DNA of 64,000 nt from Kiloniella spongiae (GCF_001026905.1 NZ_LAQL01000008.1:124001-188000); one strand, 5' to 3'. Positions 36,277 to 45,894 are shown, counted from the first letter of the stretch. Notes: generated by a model not told the origin, from the sequence alone. Numbers and translations: made by a program.

Positions 36277-37524
36277 ATGAAACGTTTTATTGTTGCTAAT
36301 TTATTGAGCATCGCACTCATTATTACAACAGCAACGACGTCCTTTGCCCAAGATGTTTTACGTCCAGCAGCCGTTGTTAATGATGACATTATTTCATTGT
36401 TGGATGTCGCTCAACGGACTCAACTTGTCATCGTATCTTCACAGCGTAAAAACACCCCACAAATACGCCAACGTATGTTACGTCAAGTTATTGGTATTTT
36501 AGTCGATGAGAGATTAAAGCTGCAAGAAGCAGAGAGACTGAATATCACGATTTCAGATGCTCAAATTCAAAACGCACTTTCCAGCGTCGCCAAGCAAAAC
36601 AATATGACCCCTCAACAATTGACAACTGGCTTACGGAAACAAGGTGTCTTACCTATTACGTTATTTGATCAGTTCAGAGCAGATCTAGCTTGGAGGGCCG
36701 TTGTAAGTACACGTCTTCGTTCTTCGGTTAATATTTCAGATGCTGAAGTTGAGGAAGTCGTTGCAAAGCTCCAATCAAAAGGCTCGACAACAGAGAAAAG
36801 AATTTTTGAAATTTTCCTTGGCGTCGATACTGTTTCGGATGAAGCTAATATAAAAAAACAAGCTGATGAAATTATAAACACAATCAAAAATGGCGGTCGT
36901 TTTTCTGCCTTGGCGAGACAAGTATCTCAATCTAACAGCGCGGGGCTTGGCGGAGATCTAGGTTGGCTTCAAACCGCTCAGCTATCCCCAGAGCTTCAGC
37001 CCGCAGTTGATTCAGCATCAATAGGCTCATTAGTCGGACCAATAAGAACCAAAAGAGGTTACTACGTTATTTTGGTTCAAGATCAACGGTCAGCCAGAAG
37101 TGAGCAAAAAGTTCACTTGAAACAATTTTTCTTTGCACTTCCAGCCAATCCAAGTTTTGAACAATCTCAACTAGTTCAATCTAAAGCAGCCGACGCAAAA
37201 CGTAAATTTGAAGGCTGTCGGGGAATGGATCTACTCGCCGAAGAACTTGGTGACGAAGGGTCTGGTGATATGGGAACATTGAACACAAAAGACCTCCCAG
37301 CCACAACGAAAGAGGCTGTCAGCAATACCGCTACAGGAGAAACAACATCAATAATACAAGTTTCTGGCGGTATAGCTGTTATAGCCGTATGTGACCGCCA
37401 GGAAAGTGGTGGTGTTGATCGATTAGCGATCCAAGAGAAATTACGAAACGACAGACTGGATACTTTAGCCAGAAGATATCTTCTTGATCTTCGTAGAAGT
37501 TCAAACGTGGATATCCGTCTGTGA
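36277..37524 (+). CDS. surA: Periplasmic chaperone/peptidyl-prolyl isomerase SurA
   Basis: 415 residues. The signal peptide ends TTSFA, followed by the SurA N-terminal helical domain (VLRPAAVVNDDIISLLDVAQRT), a parvulin domain (FSALARQVSQSNSAGLGGDLGWL) and a degenerate second one. It escorts outer-membrane proteins such as LptD, encoded just upstream. Two cysteines lie in the C-terminal part (EGCRGM and AVCDRQ). It ends in a four-base overlap with pdxA. Confidence 0.92.
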   Translation: MKRFIVANLLSIALIITTATTSFAQDVLRPAAVVNDDIISLLDVAQRTQLVIVSSQRKNTPQIRQRMLRQVIGILVDERLKLQEAERLNITISDAQIQNALSSVAKQNNMTPQQLTTGLRKQGVLPITLFDQFRADLAWRAVVSTRLRSSVNISDAEVEEVVAKLQSKGSTTEKRIFEIFLGVDTVSDEANIKKQADEIINTIKNGGRFSALARQVSQSNSAGLGGDLGWLQTAQLSPELQPAVDSASIGSLVGPIRTKRGYYVILVQDQRSARSEQKVHLKQFFFALPANPSFEQSQLVQSKAADAKRKFEGCRGMDLLAEELGDEGSGDMGTLNTKDLPATTKEAVSNTATGETTSIIQVSGGIAVIAVCDRQESGGVDRLAIQEKLRNDRLDTLARRYLLDLRRSSNVDIRL

Positions 37525-38534
37525 GCCAATCAGTAACTTTACCATTAGCGATAACAATGGGAGATCCCGCTGGTATTGGTGGCGAGTTAACACTTAAAGC
37601 GTGGCAGAAATTACATACAAAAAGAGCTCCCTTCTTTGTAATAGACTGCCCGAACCGCTTAAAAAAACTAGCAACAGACCTATCACTTAAGATCCCAATT
37701 AAAGAGATCTTATCACCCGCCGATGCACTTGATTGCTTTGGTCAGGCATTACCTGTCATTCCTGAAGAATTACCAGAACCAGTTATTGCTGGCATTGGTG
37801 ATCCAGGCAATGGCGCTGCGGTTATCAATTCAATTAAAAGATCGGTACATTTTGTACTGAACAACGAAGCCTCTGCTGTAGTAACCAACCCCATTAACAA
37901 AGCCGTTCTTTATCAATCTGGTTTCGATCACCCCGGACACACGGAATATTTGGCAGACGTAGCGAATAGTAAAACAACATCTATCATGATGCTCGCTTCA
38001 AAACAGCTACGTGTTATTCCCGTTACGATCCATCTCTCGTTAGAACAGGCAATTAAAAAGCTGGATAGCAGCCTAATAGCCCATACCATCAGAACGGCGC
38101 ATGAGGCACTAATACAAGATTTTGGTATTGGTGCGCCACGTGTTGCTGTCTCTGGGTTAAACCCGCATGCCGGAGAGAACGGATCGATGGGGACTGAAGA
38201 AATTGATTTAATCATCCCAACCCTTGAATCACTTCGTAATGAAGGTATCAACATCAAAGGCCCCTTACCCGCCGACACAATGTTTCATGCCAACGCTCGT
38301 GAAGAATATGATGTCGCCGTTTGCATGTATCATGACCAGGCTCTAATTCCCATTAAAACTCTGGACTTTGACAACGGTGTCAATATTACACTTGGCCTTC
38401 CTTTTATTCGCACCTCGCCGGATCATGGAACAGCCTATAATATCGCAGGCAAAGGAATAGCAAACCCCAGTAGCTTTATTGCGGCTATTGAAATGGCCGT
38501 GACAATGGCAAAAGCAAAAAACGAAACTCATTAG
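37521..38534 (+). CDS. pdxA: 4-hydroxythreonine-4-phosphate dehydrogenase
   Basis: A 337-residue enzyme of the DXP-dependent pyridoxal-5'-phosphate pathway, oxidising 4-phosphohydroxy-threonine. ITMGDPAGIGGELTLKAW, VTNPINKAVLYQSGFDHPGHTEY and the metal site in LPADTMFHANAREEYD identify it. The start is GTG at 37521 overlapping the surA stop. The surA-pdxA-rsmA order is widely conserved in Proteobacteria. Confidence 0.96.
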   Translation: MSQSVTLPLAITMGDPAGIGGELTLKAWQKLHTKRAPFFVIDCPNRLKKLATDLSLKIPIKEILSPADALDCFGQALPVIPEELPEPVIAGIGDPGNGAAVINSIKRSVHFVLNNEASAVVTNPINKAVLYQSGFDHPGHTEYLADVANSKTTSIMMLASKQLRVIPVTIHLSLEQAIKKLDSSLIAHTIRTAHEALIQDFGIGAPRVAVSGLNPHAGENGSMGTEEIDLIIPTLESLRNEGINIKGPLPADTMFHANAREEYDVAVCMYHDQALIPIKTLDFDNGVNITLGLPFIRTSPDHGTAYNIAGKGIANPSSFIAAIEMAVTMAKAKNETH

Positions 38535-38536
38535 AA

Positions 38537-39391
38537 ATGAATAAATCACCAGACAACCTCCCTCCCTTGAGAGACGTCATTGCGCGCTTTGATCTCGCAG
38601 CAAAAAAATCGCTCGGGCAAAATTTCTTACTGGATTTGAATCTTACCTCCAGAATAGCAAGAGGTGGCGGACCACTTGATCAGGGAACAGTATTTGAAAT
38701 TGGCCCCGGGCCAGGTGGTTTAACCCGTGGGTTACTTATGGAAGGTGCCCAGCAGGTTATTGCAATAGAAAAAGATCAGCGTTGTCTAGAAGCTTTGAAG
38801 GAAGTATCGGCAGTGTATGATAACAAGCTAAAGGTCATTGAAAGTGACGCGCTAAAAGTCGATTTAACAGAGCTTGGAACTTCTCCACGTCGTATTGTCG
38901 CCAATCTTCCTTATAATATTTCAACCGTCCTTCTCCTTCGATGGTTAAAACAAATTGCTCAAGATCCAACAATCTTTGCAAGTCTTACTCTCATGTTCCA
39001 AAAAGAAGTCGTAGATCGCTTGATTGCCGAACCAAGAACCAAAAGTTACGGACGATTAACTGTTATGACACAGTGGCTCTGCGAAACATCCGCACTTTTT
39101 GATATTCCACCCAGAGCCTTTATCCCACCACCAAAGATAACATCCACGGTGGCAAGGCTAGAACCTCGGCAAAAGCCATTGGCAGAAGCTAATGTCTTTA
39201 CGATGGAAAAAATTACAGAAGCAGCCTTTGGACAAAGACGAAAAATGTTGCGGCAAAGCTTAAAAAGCTTGGGAACAAATACACCCGAACTTATATCCAT
39301 CGCCGGTATTAAAGAGACCGCACGGGCAGAAGAGCTTTCAATTGAAGAGTTCTGCTCAATTGCCCGAGCTTACGACGAGCTAGCAAGCTAG
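38537..39391 (+). CDS. rsmA: 16S rRNA (adenine1518-N6/adenine1519-N6) dimethyltransferase
   Basis: A 284-residue KsgA/RsmA methyltransferase that dimethylates two adenines in the 3' hairpin of 16S rRNA. KKSLGQNFLLDLNLTSRIA, the SAM-binding FEIGPGPGGLTRGLL and catalytic NLPYNIS are present. It begins two bases after the pdxA stop and is the last gene of the operon, converging on gmk. Confidence 0.96.
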   Translation: MNKSPDNLPPLRDVIARFDLAAKKSLGQNFLLDLNLTSRIARGGGPLDQGTVFEIGPGPGGLTRGLLMEGAQQVIAIEKDQRCLEALKEVSAVYDNKLKVIESDALKVDLTELGTSPRRIVANLPYNISTVLLLRWLKQIAQDPTIFASLTLMFQKEVVDRLIAEPRTKSYGRLTVMTQWLCETSALFDIPPRAFIPPPKITSTVARLEPRQKPLAEANVFTMEKITEAAFGQRRKMLRQSLKSLGTNTPELISIAGIKETARAEELSIEEFCSIARAYDELAS

Positions 39392-39413
39392 AGAAGGCAA
39401 CTTACTCTCTCAA

Positions 39414-40058
39414 TTAGGCTTGGCGTAGTCCACGTACGAACGCATCAAGGTCAGGCCTACGGTCTCTCTTTAGTCGCTCTGATCTCAATATAGCTTGAAC
39501 ATCAGCAACAGATTTTTCGATATCTGTGTTAACAATAATATAGTCGTACTCCGCCCAATGGCTCATTTCATCAGCTGCTTTGGCCATCCGCCCTTTGACA
39601 ACCTCTTCACTATCCTGTGCCCGGGCATAGAGACGTCTTTCCAACTCTTGTAACGAAGGTGGAAGAATAAAAACCCGAACAATATCATTAGGTGCTTTTG
39701 CTGCAACCTGCTGTGTTCCCTGCCAATCAATATCAAACAGAACATCTTTTCCTGATGATAATCCCTGCTCTACGGGTTCGCTGGGGGTACCATATTTATT
39801 ATCAAATACGGTCGCGTGTTCCAGCATCTCATTATTCTCGACCATAGCGTCAAACTCTTCCGCACTCACAAAGAAATAATCTTTGCCGTGAATTTCGCCC
39901 GGACGCATTTGACGGGTGGTCGCTGATATCGACAGTGTGAGTTCTTCTTCTCTTTCCAGTAGAATTCTGGAAATTGTTGTTTTGCCGGCTCCAGAAGGCG
40001 AAGAAAGGACCAGCATAAGTCCACGACGTTTAAGTGTGGGGGCAACAACAGCATTCAT
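39414..40058 (-). CDS. gmk: Guanylate kinase
   Basis: A 214-residue enzyme converting GMP to GDP with ATP. The P-loop SPSGAGKT is at residues 20-27, the GMP-binding region runs through TTRQMRPGEIHGKDYFFV, and the lid is basic. The start at 40058 has only a weak AAGG ribosome site, and an internal ATG at residue 15 would remove a poorly conserved lead. It follows yicC by 19 bases on the same strand, a conserved pair. Confidence 0.95.
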   Translation of the reverse strand: MNAVVAPTLKRRGLMLVLSSPSGAGKTTISRILLEREEELTLSISATTRQMRPGEIHGKDYFFVSAEEFDAMVENNEMLEHATVFDNKYGTPSEPVEQGLSSGKDVLFDIDWQGTQQVAAKAPNDIVRVFILPPSLQELERRLYARAQDSEEVVKGRMAKAADEMSHWAEYDYIIVNTDIEKSVADVQAILRSERLKRDRRPDLDAFVRGLRQA

Positions 40059-40077
40059 TATATCTAAGACCTTAACT

Positions 40078-40971
40078 TTATTCGACGTTTTGAATTTGTT
40101 CGCGAAGCTGTTCGATTGTTGCCTTCAGCTCAATACCTATCTTCGTTAAAGCAACATCTGACGATTTAGAGCAAAGCGTGTTGGCTTCGCGATTAAACTC
40201 CTGACAAAGGAAATCCAATCGACGCCCACAAGGCCCACCACTTTCCAAGAGCTCGCGCGCAGCAGCAACATGTGCCGCCAAACGATCAAGTTCTTCACGA
40301 ATATCAGCTTTGGTTACCAGAACAGCAATTTCCTGTGCCAAGCGCTCTTCAGATACAGTATTCGTATCCGATAATAATTCCGCTAGCTGTTTATGAAACC
40401 GTTCTTTTATTGCAGCAGGCTGTGTCGCGGCTATTTTTGCAGCTTCTTTTTGAAGGTTATCAATATCATCCAGCTGATCTTTTGCAATTGCAGCAAGTCT
40501 TGTTCCCTCGTCACGACGCATGCTTTGCATTGCTTCGATCGCGCCTTTCAAACTTGCTTCAATCAATCCCAACCGCGTATCAGCCTCGTCTTGGGATTCT
40601 TCTACCTCAACCAGTTCCAGCACCCCACGTAAATTCAAAATGCCATCAATGGACGGCGCAACAGCATCCAGATCATTACCAATCCTCGTGGCCAGTGGAA
40701 TAACCTGTTGCAAAATATCTTCGTTTACTTGCAACTGCACTGACTTATGTTTGTTATCAATCACAAGATTGATATGAAAATTGCCGCGCTTAAAGTTTTT
40801 TGCCAACGCTGACCTGACTTTTGCATCTAAAGCTTCGAATCCGTTTGGAAACCGGCATCTGGCGTCGAGATTCTTACCATTGACGCTTTTAAGTTCCCAA
40901 GACCAGGTTGTCCCTGCGTACTCACCTTCAGCACGGGCAAATCCTGTCATGCTGGCAATTGCTTTTCCCAT
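40078..40971 (-). CDS. yicC: YicC family endoribonuclease
   Basis: 297 residues beginning MGKAIASMTGFARAEGEY, the conserved YicC start, and ending in the helical DUF1732 region (RLDFLCQEFNREANTLCSKS). E. coli YicC is an endoribonuclease that affects small RNA turnover. GAGGA precedes the ATG. In many alphaproteobacteria it directly follows mltG; here infA and an SDR lie between. Confidence 0.93.
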   Translation of the reverse strand: MGKAIASMTGFARAEGEYAGTTWSWELKSVNGKNLDARCRFPNGFEALDAKVRSALAKNFKRGNFHINLVIDNKHKSVQLQVNEDILQQVIPLATRIGNDLDAVAPSIDGILNLRGVLELVEVEESQDEADTRLGLIEASLKGAIEAMQSMRRDEGTRLAAIAKDQLDDIDNLQKEAAKIAATQPAAIKERFHKQLAELLSDTNTVSEERLAQEIAVLVTKADIREELDRLAAHVAAARELLESGGPCGRRLDFLCQEFNREANTLCSKSSDVALTKIGIELKATIEQLREQIQNVE

Positions 40972-41091
40972 AATGGTTCCTCGGGGTTATTGAAGCATCA
41001 TACTAAACCACATGATCGATTGTTTTACATTCATCACAAGCAGCTTTATTTTCATAAGCCTTATACCCAAAGCATATGAGTTACCGCAAGA

Positions 41092-41856
41092 ATGACAATT
41101 CCAAAGACGATATTTATTACCGGTGCTTCCAGTGGCATTGGTGCCGCCCTTGCAAAATACTATGCAAATCCTGGAAATGTCCTATTCCTCGCAGGTAGAA
41201 ATAGCGCGCGATTACAGACCATATCAGATCAATGCATACAACGTGGCGCGGATGTTCATCAATTACAGCTGGACGTAACTGATCAAACCGCCTGTAATCA
41301 GGAAATAGTCAAAGCAAACCAGTTGTCAAAACTTGATCTTGTGATTGCCAATGCCGGTATATCCGGTGGCACAGGTGAACAGGATGAATCCGATAACCAA
41401 ACGCGAGAAATAATTGATATAAACCTGAACGGTGTCCTGAACACGGTCCTTCCGTCAATTGAGATCATGAAATCAAATGGACAGGGACAAATAGCAATTA
41501 TGTCCTCTCTTGCTTCATTTAAAGGCCTTCCCAGTGCTCCGGCTTACTGTGCCAGTAAAGCTGCTGTTCGCACCTGGGGGGAAAGCCTGCGAGGGACGTT
41601 AAAGAAAAGCAACATCAAGGTCTCGGTAATAACGCCCGGCTTTGTAAAAAGCGGTATTACCGCGGTTAACAAGTTTCCGATGCCATTTATAATGGAAAGC
41701 ACCAAGGCAGCAGCTATTATCGGCAAAGGTCTAGAAAGAAACAAAGCCCGAATTTCGTTTCCAAAACCCATGTATTTGACAGTTTTGTTTTTTGCAGCAC
41801 TTCCTTTGTACTTGTCTGAATTCATATCAGACAGATTGCCAAACAAAAATACATGA
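41092..41856 (+). CDS. Short-chain dehydrogenase/reductase
   Basis: 254 residues of classic SDR: cofactor motif TGASSGIGAAL, ANAG, catalytic Ser in IMSSLASF and YCASK with the Tyr/Lys pair. A hydrophobic C-terminal stretch (YLTVLFFAALPLYL) suggests membrane association. The substrate is unknown. It lies on the plus strand within an otherwise minus-strand block and so interrupts the fab-mltG-yicC-gmk order. Confidence 0.85.
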   Translation: MTIPKTIFITGASSGIGAALAKYYANPGNVLFLAGRNSARLQTISDQCIQRGADVHQLQLDVTDQTACNQEIVKANQLSKLDLVIANAGISGGTGEQDESDNQTREIIDINLNGVLNTVLPSIEIMKSNGQGQIAIMSSLASFKGLPSAPAYCASKAAVRTWGESLRGTLKKSNIKVSVITPGFVKSGITAVNKFPMPFIMESTKAAAIIGKGLERNKARISFPKPMYLTVLFFAALPLYLSEFISDRLPNKNT

Positions 41857-41870
41857 CATCAGCACAAGAA

Positions 41871-41898
41871 GCGCGTTAAACCCGAAAGCCGAACGCGC
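41871..41898. terminator. Possible terminator hairpin between the SDR gene and infA
   Basis: GCGCGTT (41871-41877) pairs with AACGCGC (41892-41898) between convergent genes. No strong T-tract follows on either strand, so the assignment rests on position and stem. Confidence 0.4.
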
Positions 41899-41933
41899 AA
41901 CTTTATCTGTCAGCTACAAAGAGTAGAGAGTTC

Positions 41934-42152
41934 TTATTTGTGACGGAAAGTGATCCGGCCCTTAGTCAAATCATAAGGGGTCATTTCAACGTCAACTTTA
42001 TCACCAACCATGGTACGAATGCGGAACTTACGCATTTTACCACCAGTGTGGGCAATAATTTCGTGTCCATTTTCAAGCTCAACCCGGAACATTGCATTCG
42101 GGAGCTTTTCTACAACAGTACCACTAAACTCAAGGAGTTCTTCTTTAGCCAT
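41934..42152 (-). CDS. infA: Translation initiation factor IF-1
   Basis: A 72-residue OB-fold protein, [20 protein letters not shown] to RITFRHK, essentially the standard IF-1. It binds the ribosomal A site during initiation. AAAGG precedes the ATG. A promoter-like TTGACC/TAGTTT pair lies about 45-70 bases upstream, so it is probably transcribed alone. Confidence 0.97.
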   Translation of the reverse strand: MAKEELLEFSGTVVEKLPNAMFRVELENGHEIIAHTGGKMRKFRIRTMVGDKVDVEMTPYDLTKGRITFRHK

Positions 42153-42193
42153 TCAACCTTTGCCTTTTTTATACCGCATTTGTGCGTGTCGCA

Positions 42194-42221
42194 AAACTAC
42201 TCAACATTTACAAAAGGTCAA
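42194..42221 (-). promoter_or_regulatory. Probable sigma70 promoter of infA
   Basis: On the minus strand, TTGACC (complement of 42216-42221) and TAGTTT (complement of 42194-42199) are 16 bases apart, the same -35 and spacing as the rpsF promoter. The start site would be about 35 bases before infA. Confidence 0.5.
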
Positions 42222-42375
42222 GTAATCATCGTGTTTTTGCATAACTATCGTTAAAAATTAATGATATCACATTTTAACGTAAATTTAGATAACCAACATG
42301 ATTCACTCAAAATCATAGGTTTTCACTTGGAATAGCCCCCCACATAACTCTATGCAAAGAAAGAATGACCTATGT

Positions 42376-43377
42376 CTATTTCTTTTTCACAGAACGCCAA
42401 TGGCGAACATTTTTGTTATGCTCTTTGAGGTTACGCGCAAATGCATGTCCCCCTGTACCGTCGGCAACAAAATACAAATATTTTGTTTTTGCGGGCTGTG
42501 TAACAGCTTCTAGCGCAGATAATCCGACGTTTGCAATTGGCTTAGGCGGAAGACGGTCAATCGTATAGGTATTGTACTCGGTTGGTGTCTTCAGATCTTT
42601 ACGGGTAAGACCACGCCCTAAGGGTTTCGTGCCAAGGGTGATACCATAGGTTACTGTCGGATCAGACTGTAATCGCATTTTAAAATTCAAGCGATTGATA
42701 AAAACTCCCGCAACAAGCGGTCTTTCCGACGCAATTCCTGTTTCCTTCTCGACAATGGATGCCAAAACCAAAGCCTCTTCCTTGGTCTTGAGCGGTAAAC
42801 CTTCCTGCCTGTTGTCCCACAACTTATCAAGATTACGCTCCAGCGCCCGTTTCATTCGATCCAGAATCGATTGACGGCTATCCCCACGAACAAAAAGATA
42901 TGTTTCAGGTAAAAGGCTACCTTCTTCTGGAACATCAGTAATTTCGCCAACTAAATCAGGATTACTTCGTAGTATTTCGACAATCTCAAAGGATGTCTTT
43001 CCCTCTGGGATCGTAACCGAATAACTAACAGCTTTCCCATTTTCCAGTATTTCTATTATATCCAGCATTGAGGCAGCAGCCGGCACCAAAAATTCACCGG
43101 CTTTTAAGTTCCTTGCTTTTTTCGTATAGCGTGCACCCAATTGAAAGATAAGTGGCTCGCGAATAACGCCTTCATCTTTCAGTATATTAGAGATTCTCTC
43201 TAGCCCAGATCCTTTTGGGATCACAATCGTCAGATCTTTTTTGAGAGGCCCTGGCGCCAGAAACTCCTGTTGCCCCATATATAATACAATGGACAGCCCC
43301 ATAATTCCCAGGGCCAAAACAAGCGAGGCCCACTTCAAGAAAGAGGGCCTCGTAGATACTTTTCGTTCTTCACTCAC
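42376..43377 (-). CDS. mltG: Endolytic murein transglycosylase MltG
   Basis: 333 residues: a short cytoplasmic basic lead, one membrane helix (WASLVLALGIMGLSIVLYM), a LysM-like region, then the YceG fold with the catalytic Glu in ASIVEKETG and RLQSDPTVTYG. MltG cuts nascent glycan strands and sets their length. It starts at GTG 43377, 13 bases after the fabF stop, so it is co-transcribed with the fatty-acid genes, a conserved arrangement. Confidence 0.94.
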   Translation of the reverse strand: MSEERKVSTRPSFLKWASLVLALGIMGLSIVLYMGQQEFLAPGPLKKDLTIVIPKGSGLERISNILKDEGVIREPLIFQLGARYTKKARNLKAGEFLVPAAASMLDIIEILENGKAVSYSVTIPEGKTSFEIVEILRSNPDLVGEITDVPEEGSLLPETYLFVRGDSRQSILDRMKRALERNLDKLWDNRQEGLPLKTKEEALVLASIVEKETGIASERPLVAGVFINRLNFKMRLQSDPTVTYGITLGTKPLGRGLTRKDLKTPTEYNTYTIDRLPPKPIANVGLSALEAVTQPAKTKYLYFVADGTGGHAFARNLKEHNKNVRHWRSVKKK

Positions 43378-43390
43378 AGCTTAGGTGAAT

Positions 43391-44653
43391 TTATCTGAAT
43401 GCTTTAAGCACTAGGCTTGCATTGGTTCCGCCAAATCCAAAAGAATTGGATAGCGCAACATCAATTTTTCGTTCCTGCGCCTCGAGAGGTACCAAGTCAA
43501 TTCCCTGACACTCGTCAGATGGGTCTTCCAAGTTAAGTGTTGGAGGGACCACACCTTCTTTGATTGCCTTCACAGAGAAAATCGCCTCAACAGCACCAGC
43601 AGCACCCAGCAGGTGGCCAATCGCTGATTTGGTTGATGACATGCAAACGTCTTCGTTATTACCGAACAGGCGTTTAACTGCCCCAAATTCGATCTCATCC
43701 CCCAAAGGCGTAGAAGTACCATGAGCGTTGATGTAATTCACATCGCCAGCGTTAATACCCGCACGCTTTAATGCTGCGGACATTGCACGGAACCCACCAT
43801 TCCCATCGGGTGGTGGTGCTGTAATGTGATGTGCATCACCGGACAAACCATAACCAACGACTTCACCGTAGATTGTTGCTCCACGTGCTTTTGCATGCTC
43901 AAGCTCTTCAAGCACAACCACACCAGCACCCTCGCCCATAACAAAACCATCACGTCCTTTATCCCAAGGGCGTGATCCTTTTTCAGGTGTTTCATTGTAG
44001 CCAGTAGACAATGCACGGGATGCACAGAAACCAGCAATTCCAAGTCTGCACACAGCAGCTTCAGCACCACCAGCAACCATCACATCAGCATCATCCATCT
44101 GGATCAAACGTGCAGCATCACCAATAGCGTGTGCACCTGTTGAACAGGCCGTCACAACGGAATGGTTCGGTCCTTTGTATCCGTAACGGATAGAAACATG
44201 ACCGGAAATCAAATTAATCAAGGAGGAAGGAATGAAGAAAGGTGAAAGCTTGCGCGGTCCCTTTTCTTCAATCATTACCGCGCCATTTGCAATGGTTTGA
44301 AGGCCACCGATACCAGAGCCAATCATCACACCTGTGCGAAACAAGCTCTCTTCATCTTCAGGCTTCCAGCTTGCATCTTCAATAGCTTGTTGAGCAGCGG
44401 TAATACCGTACACAATGAAAGGATCAAGCTTACGGCGATCCTTTGCTGCGACATGATCATCCGCATTAAAGTAACCGTCAGCAGTTTCGCCAACAGGAAT
44501 TTCTCCTGCAATCTGACACGCCAAATCAGACGCCTCAAATTGAGTAATTTTACCTAGGCCTGATTCACCGTTGATGATGCGTGACCATATATGATCAACA
44601 CCACATCCAAGCGGGGATACCATACCAAGACCGGTTATAACGACACGACGCAT
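43391..44653 (-). CDS. fabF: 3-oxoacyl-ACP synthase II
   Basis: A 420-residue condensing enzyme for fatty-acid elongation. The catalytic triad is visible: Cys in VTACSTGAHAIG, His in NAHGTSTPLGD and His in KSAIGHLLGAAGAVE. It uses malonyl-ACP from fabD and the carrier acpP, encoded just upstream. A stem-loop lies between acpP and fabF and may partly attenuate transcription after acpP. Confidence 0.97.
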   Translation of the reverse strand: MRRVVITGLGMVSPLGCGVDHIWSRIINGESGLGKITQFEASDLACQIAGEIPVGETADGYFNADDHVAAKDRRKLDPFIVYGITAAQQAIEDASWKPEDEESLFRTGVMIGSGIGGLQTIANGAVMIEEKGPRKLSPFFIPSSLINLISGHVSIRYGYKGPNHSVVTACSTGAHAIGDAARLIQMDDADVMVAGGAEAAVCRLGIAGFCASRALSTGYNETPEKGSRPWDKGRDGFVMGEGAGVVVLEELEHAKARGATIYGEVVGYGLSGDAHHITAPPPDGNGGFRAMSAALKRAGINAGDVNYINAHGTSTPLGDEIEFGAVKRLFGNNEDVCMSSTKSAIGHLLGAAGAVEAIFSVKAIKEGVVPPTLNLEDPSDECQGIDLVPLEAQERKIDVALSNSFGFGGTNASLVLKAFR

Positions 44654-44687
44654 GATTCTAAAAAGTCTCTACGCTATTAAAGACGAA

Positions 44688-44712
44688 AACGCCGGGGGAG
44701 TTCCCCGGCGTT
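44688..44712 (-). terminator. Stem-loop between acpP and fabF
   Basis: AACGCCGGGG (44688-44697) pairs with CCCCGGCGTT (44703-44712), a GC-rich ten-base-pair stem. Read on the minus strand it follows acpP and is followed by TTTCG, a weak T-tract. It probably terminates a share of transcripts or stabilises the abundant acpP mRNA. Confidence 0.65.
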
Positions 44713-44730
44713 ATATACTTCTAAAAACGA

Positions 44731-44967
44731 TTAAACGTTTTCTGAAATAAAATCGACAGCGTTCTGAACTGTTACGATTTTCTCAGCAGCATCGTCTGGA
44801 ATTTCACAACCGAACTCTTCTTCGAATGCCATAACGAGCTCGACAGTATCCAGGCTGTCAGCACCAAGATCGTCGATGAAGCTTGCACTTTCCACAACTT
44901 TGGCTTCTTCAACACCGAGGTGTTCAACTACAATTTTCTTTACGCGATCAGCGACATCGTTGCTCAT
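44731..44967 (-). CDS. acpP: Acyl carrier protein
   Basis: A 78-residue acidic four-helix protein. The phosphopantetheine attachment serine is S38 in [12 protein letters not shown]. It carries acyl chains through fatty-acid synthesis and to lipid A. It has its own promoter-like sequence and leader, and stem-loops on both sides, as expected for a gene expressed above its neighbours. Confidence 0.98.
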   Translation of the reverse strand: MSNDVADRVKKIVVEHLGVEEAKVVESASFIDDLGADSLDTVELVMAFEEEFGCEIPDDAAEKIVTVQNAVDFISENV

Positions 44968-45063
44968 AAACTTTAGCCCTTAACTATTTATCGCCTTTCG
45001 GCGGTTTTACTAACGACCCTAAGGCCTGAATTTCTATTAATACCCTGCTAAATACAGAGAAGC

Positions 45064-45091
45064 GCCGCCTCTTAACATACTTTAAGGCGGC
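45064..45091 (-). terminator. Stem-loop in the fabG-acpP gap
   Basis: GCCGCCT (45064-45070) pairs with AGGCGGC (45085-45091). It lies about 60 bases after fabG on the minus strand and inside the predicted acpP leader. With no T-tract, either a weak fabG terminator or an mRNA-stabilising leader hairpin is possible. Confidence 0.4.
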
Positions 45092-45117
45092 TTGCCAACG
45101 CTCTTAATCGTTTATCT

Positions 45118-45146
45118 TTCATAAAGATTCAACGCCAGAGGGTCAA
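45118..45146 (-). promoter_or_regulatory. Probable sigma70 promoter of acpP
   Basis: On the minus strand TTGACC (complement of 45141-45146) and TATGAA (complement of 45118-45123) are 17 bases apart. The -35 is identical to those of rpsF and infA. It would give acpP a leader of about 145 bases. Confidence 0.5.
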
Positions 45147-45153
45147 ATGCTGA

Positions 45154-45894
45154 TTATATCATGGCCATTCCGCCATTAACATGCAAGGTCTGGCCTGTCA
45201 CATAAGCAGCTTCATTACTTGATAGGTAGGCAACCGAAGCCGCAATATCTTCGGGAGAGCCTAACTTTGCGCAAGGAATACTACTCAGAAGGTTTTCTTT
45301 GATGTCATCACTCAGAACATCCGTCATTGCCGTTGCAATGAACCCTGGCGCTACACAATTAACCGTAATTCCACGTGAGGCAACTTCCTGAGCAAGAGAT
45401 TTGCTCATCCCGATCAAGCCTGCTTTCGACGCCGCGTAATTAGTTTGCCCCGCATTACCCGTTGTTCCAACCACAGAGGTAATCCCGATAATACGGCCCC
45501 AACGGCGCTTCATCATTCCGCGAAGGCAGGCTTTGGATAAACGGAAGCTAGCTGTAAGGTTAACAGCAAGAACAGTATCCCAGTCTTCGTCTTTCAGTCG
45601 CATCGCAAGATTATCACGGGTCAACCCTGCATTGTTTACCAGGATATCAAGTTGCCCCATCGCTTCATCAGCGCGTTTCACCAAATCAGCTGGCGCATCA
45701 GCATCAGAAAGATTCGCGGGTAAAACGTGAACCCGATCACCGCCAAGTTCAGCAGCTACCTTTTCCAGCGCTTCTACTCTGGTACCAGAAAGGCCAACAA
45801 CAGCCCCCTGATCATGCAACGCCTTGGCAATTGCACTACCAATACCGCCAGAAGCACCTGTAACAAGTGCTGTCTTACCGGAAAGATCAAACAT
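45154..45894 (-). CDS. fabG: 3-oxoacyl-ACP reductase
   Basis: A 246-residue SDR. NADPH motif TGASGGIGSAI, NNAG, catalytic Ser in ITSVVGTTGNAGQTNY with the YAASK Tyr/Lys pair, and C-terminal HVNGGMAMI are as in FabG. TAGGAG precedes the ATG. Between fabD and acpP in the standard fatty-acid order. Confidence 0.97.
   Translation of the reverse strand: MFDLSGKTALVTGASGGIGSAIAKALHDQGAVVGLSGTRVEALEKVAAELGGDRVHVLPANLSDADAPADLVKRADEAMGQLDILVNNAGLTRDNLAMRLKDEDWDTVLAVNLTASFRLSKACLRGMMKRRWGRIIGITSVVGTTGNAGQTNYAASKAGLIGMSKSLAQEVASRGITVNCVAPGFIATAMTDVLSDDIKENLLSSIPCAKLGSPEDIAASVAYLSSNEAAYVTGQTLHVNGGMAMI

Noticed and set aside
40272-40703. 143-residue plus-strand frame inside yicC
   Set aside because: Glutamine/leucine-rich shadow opposite a conserved gene.
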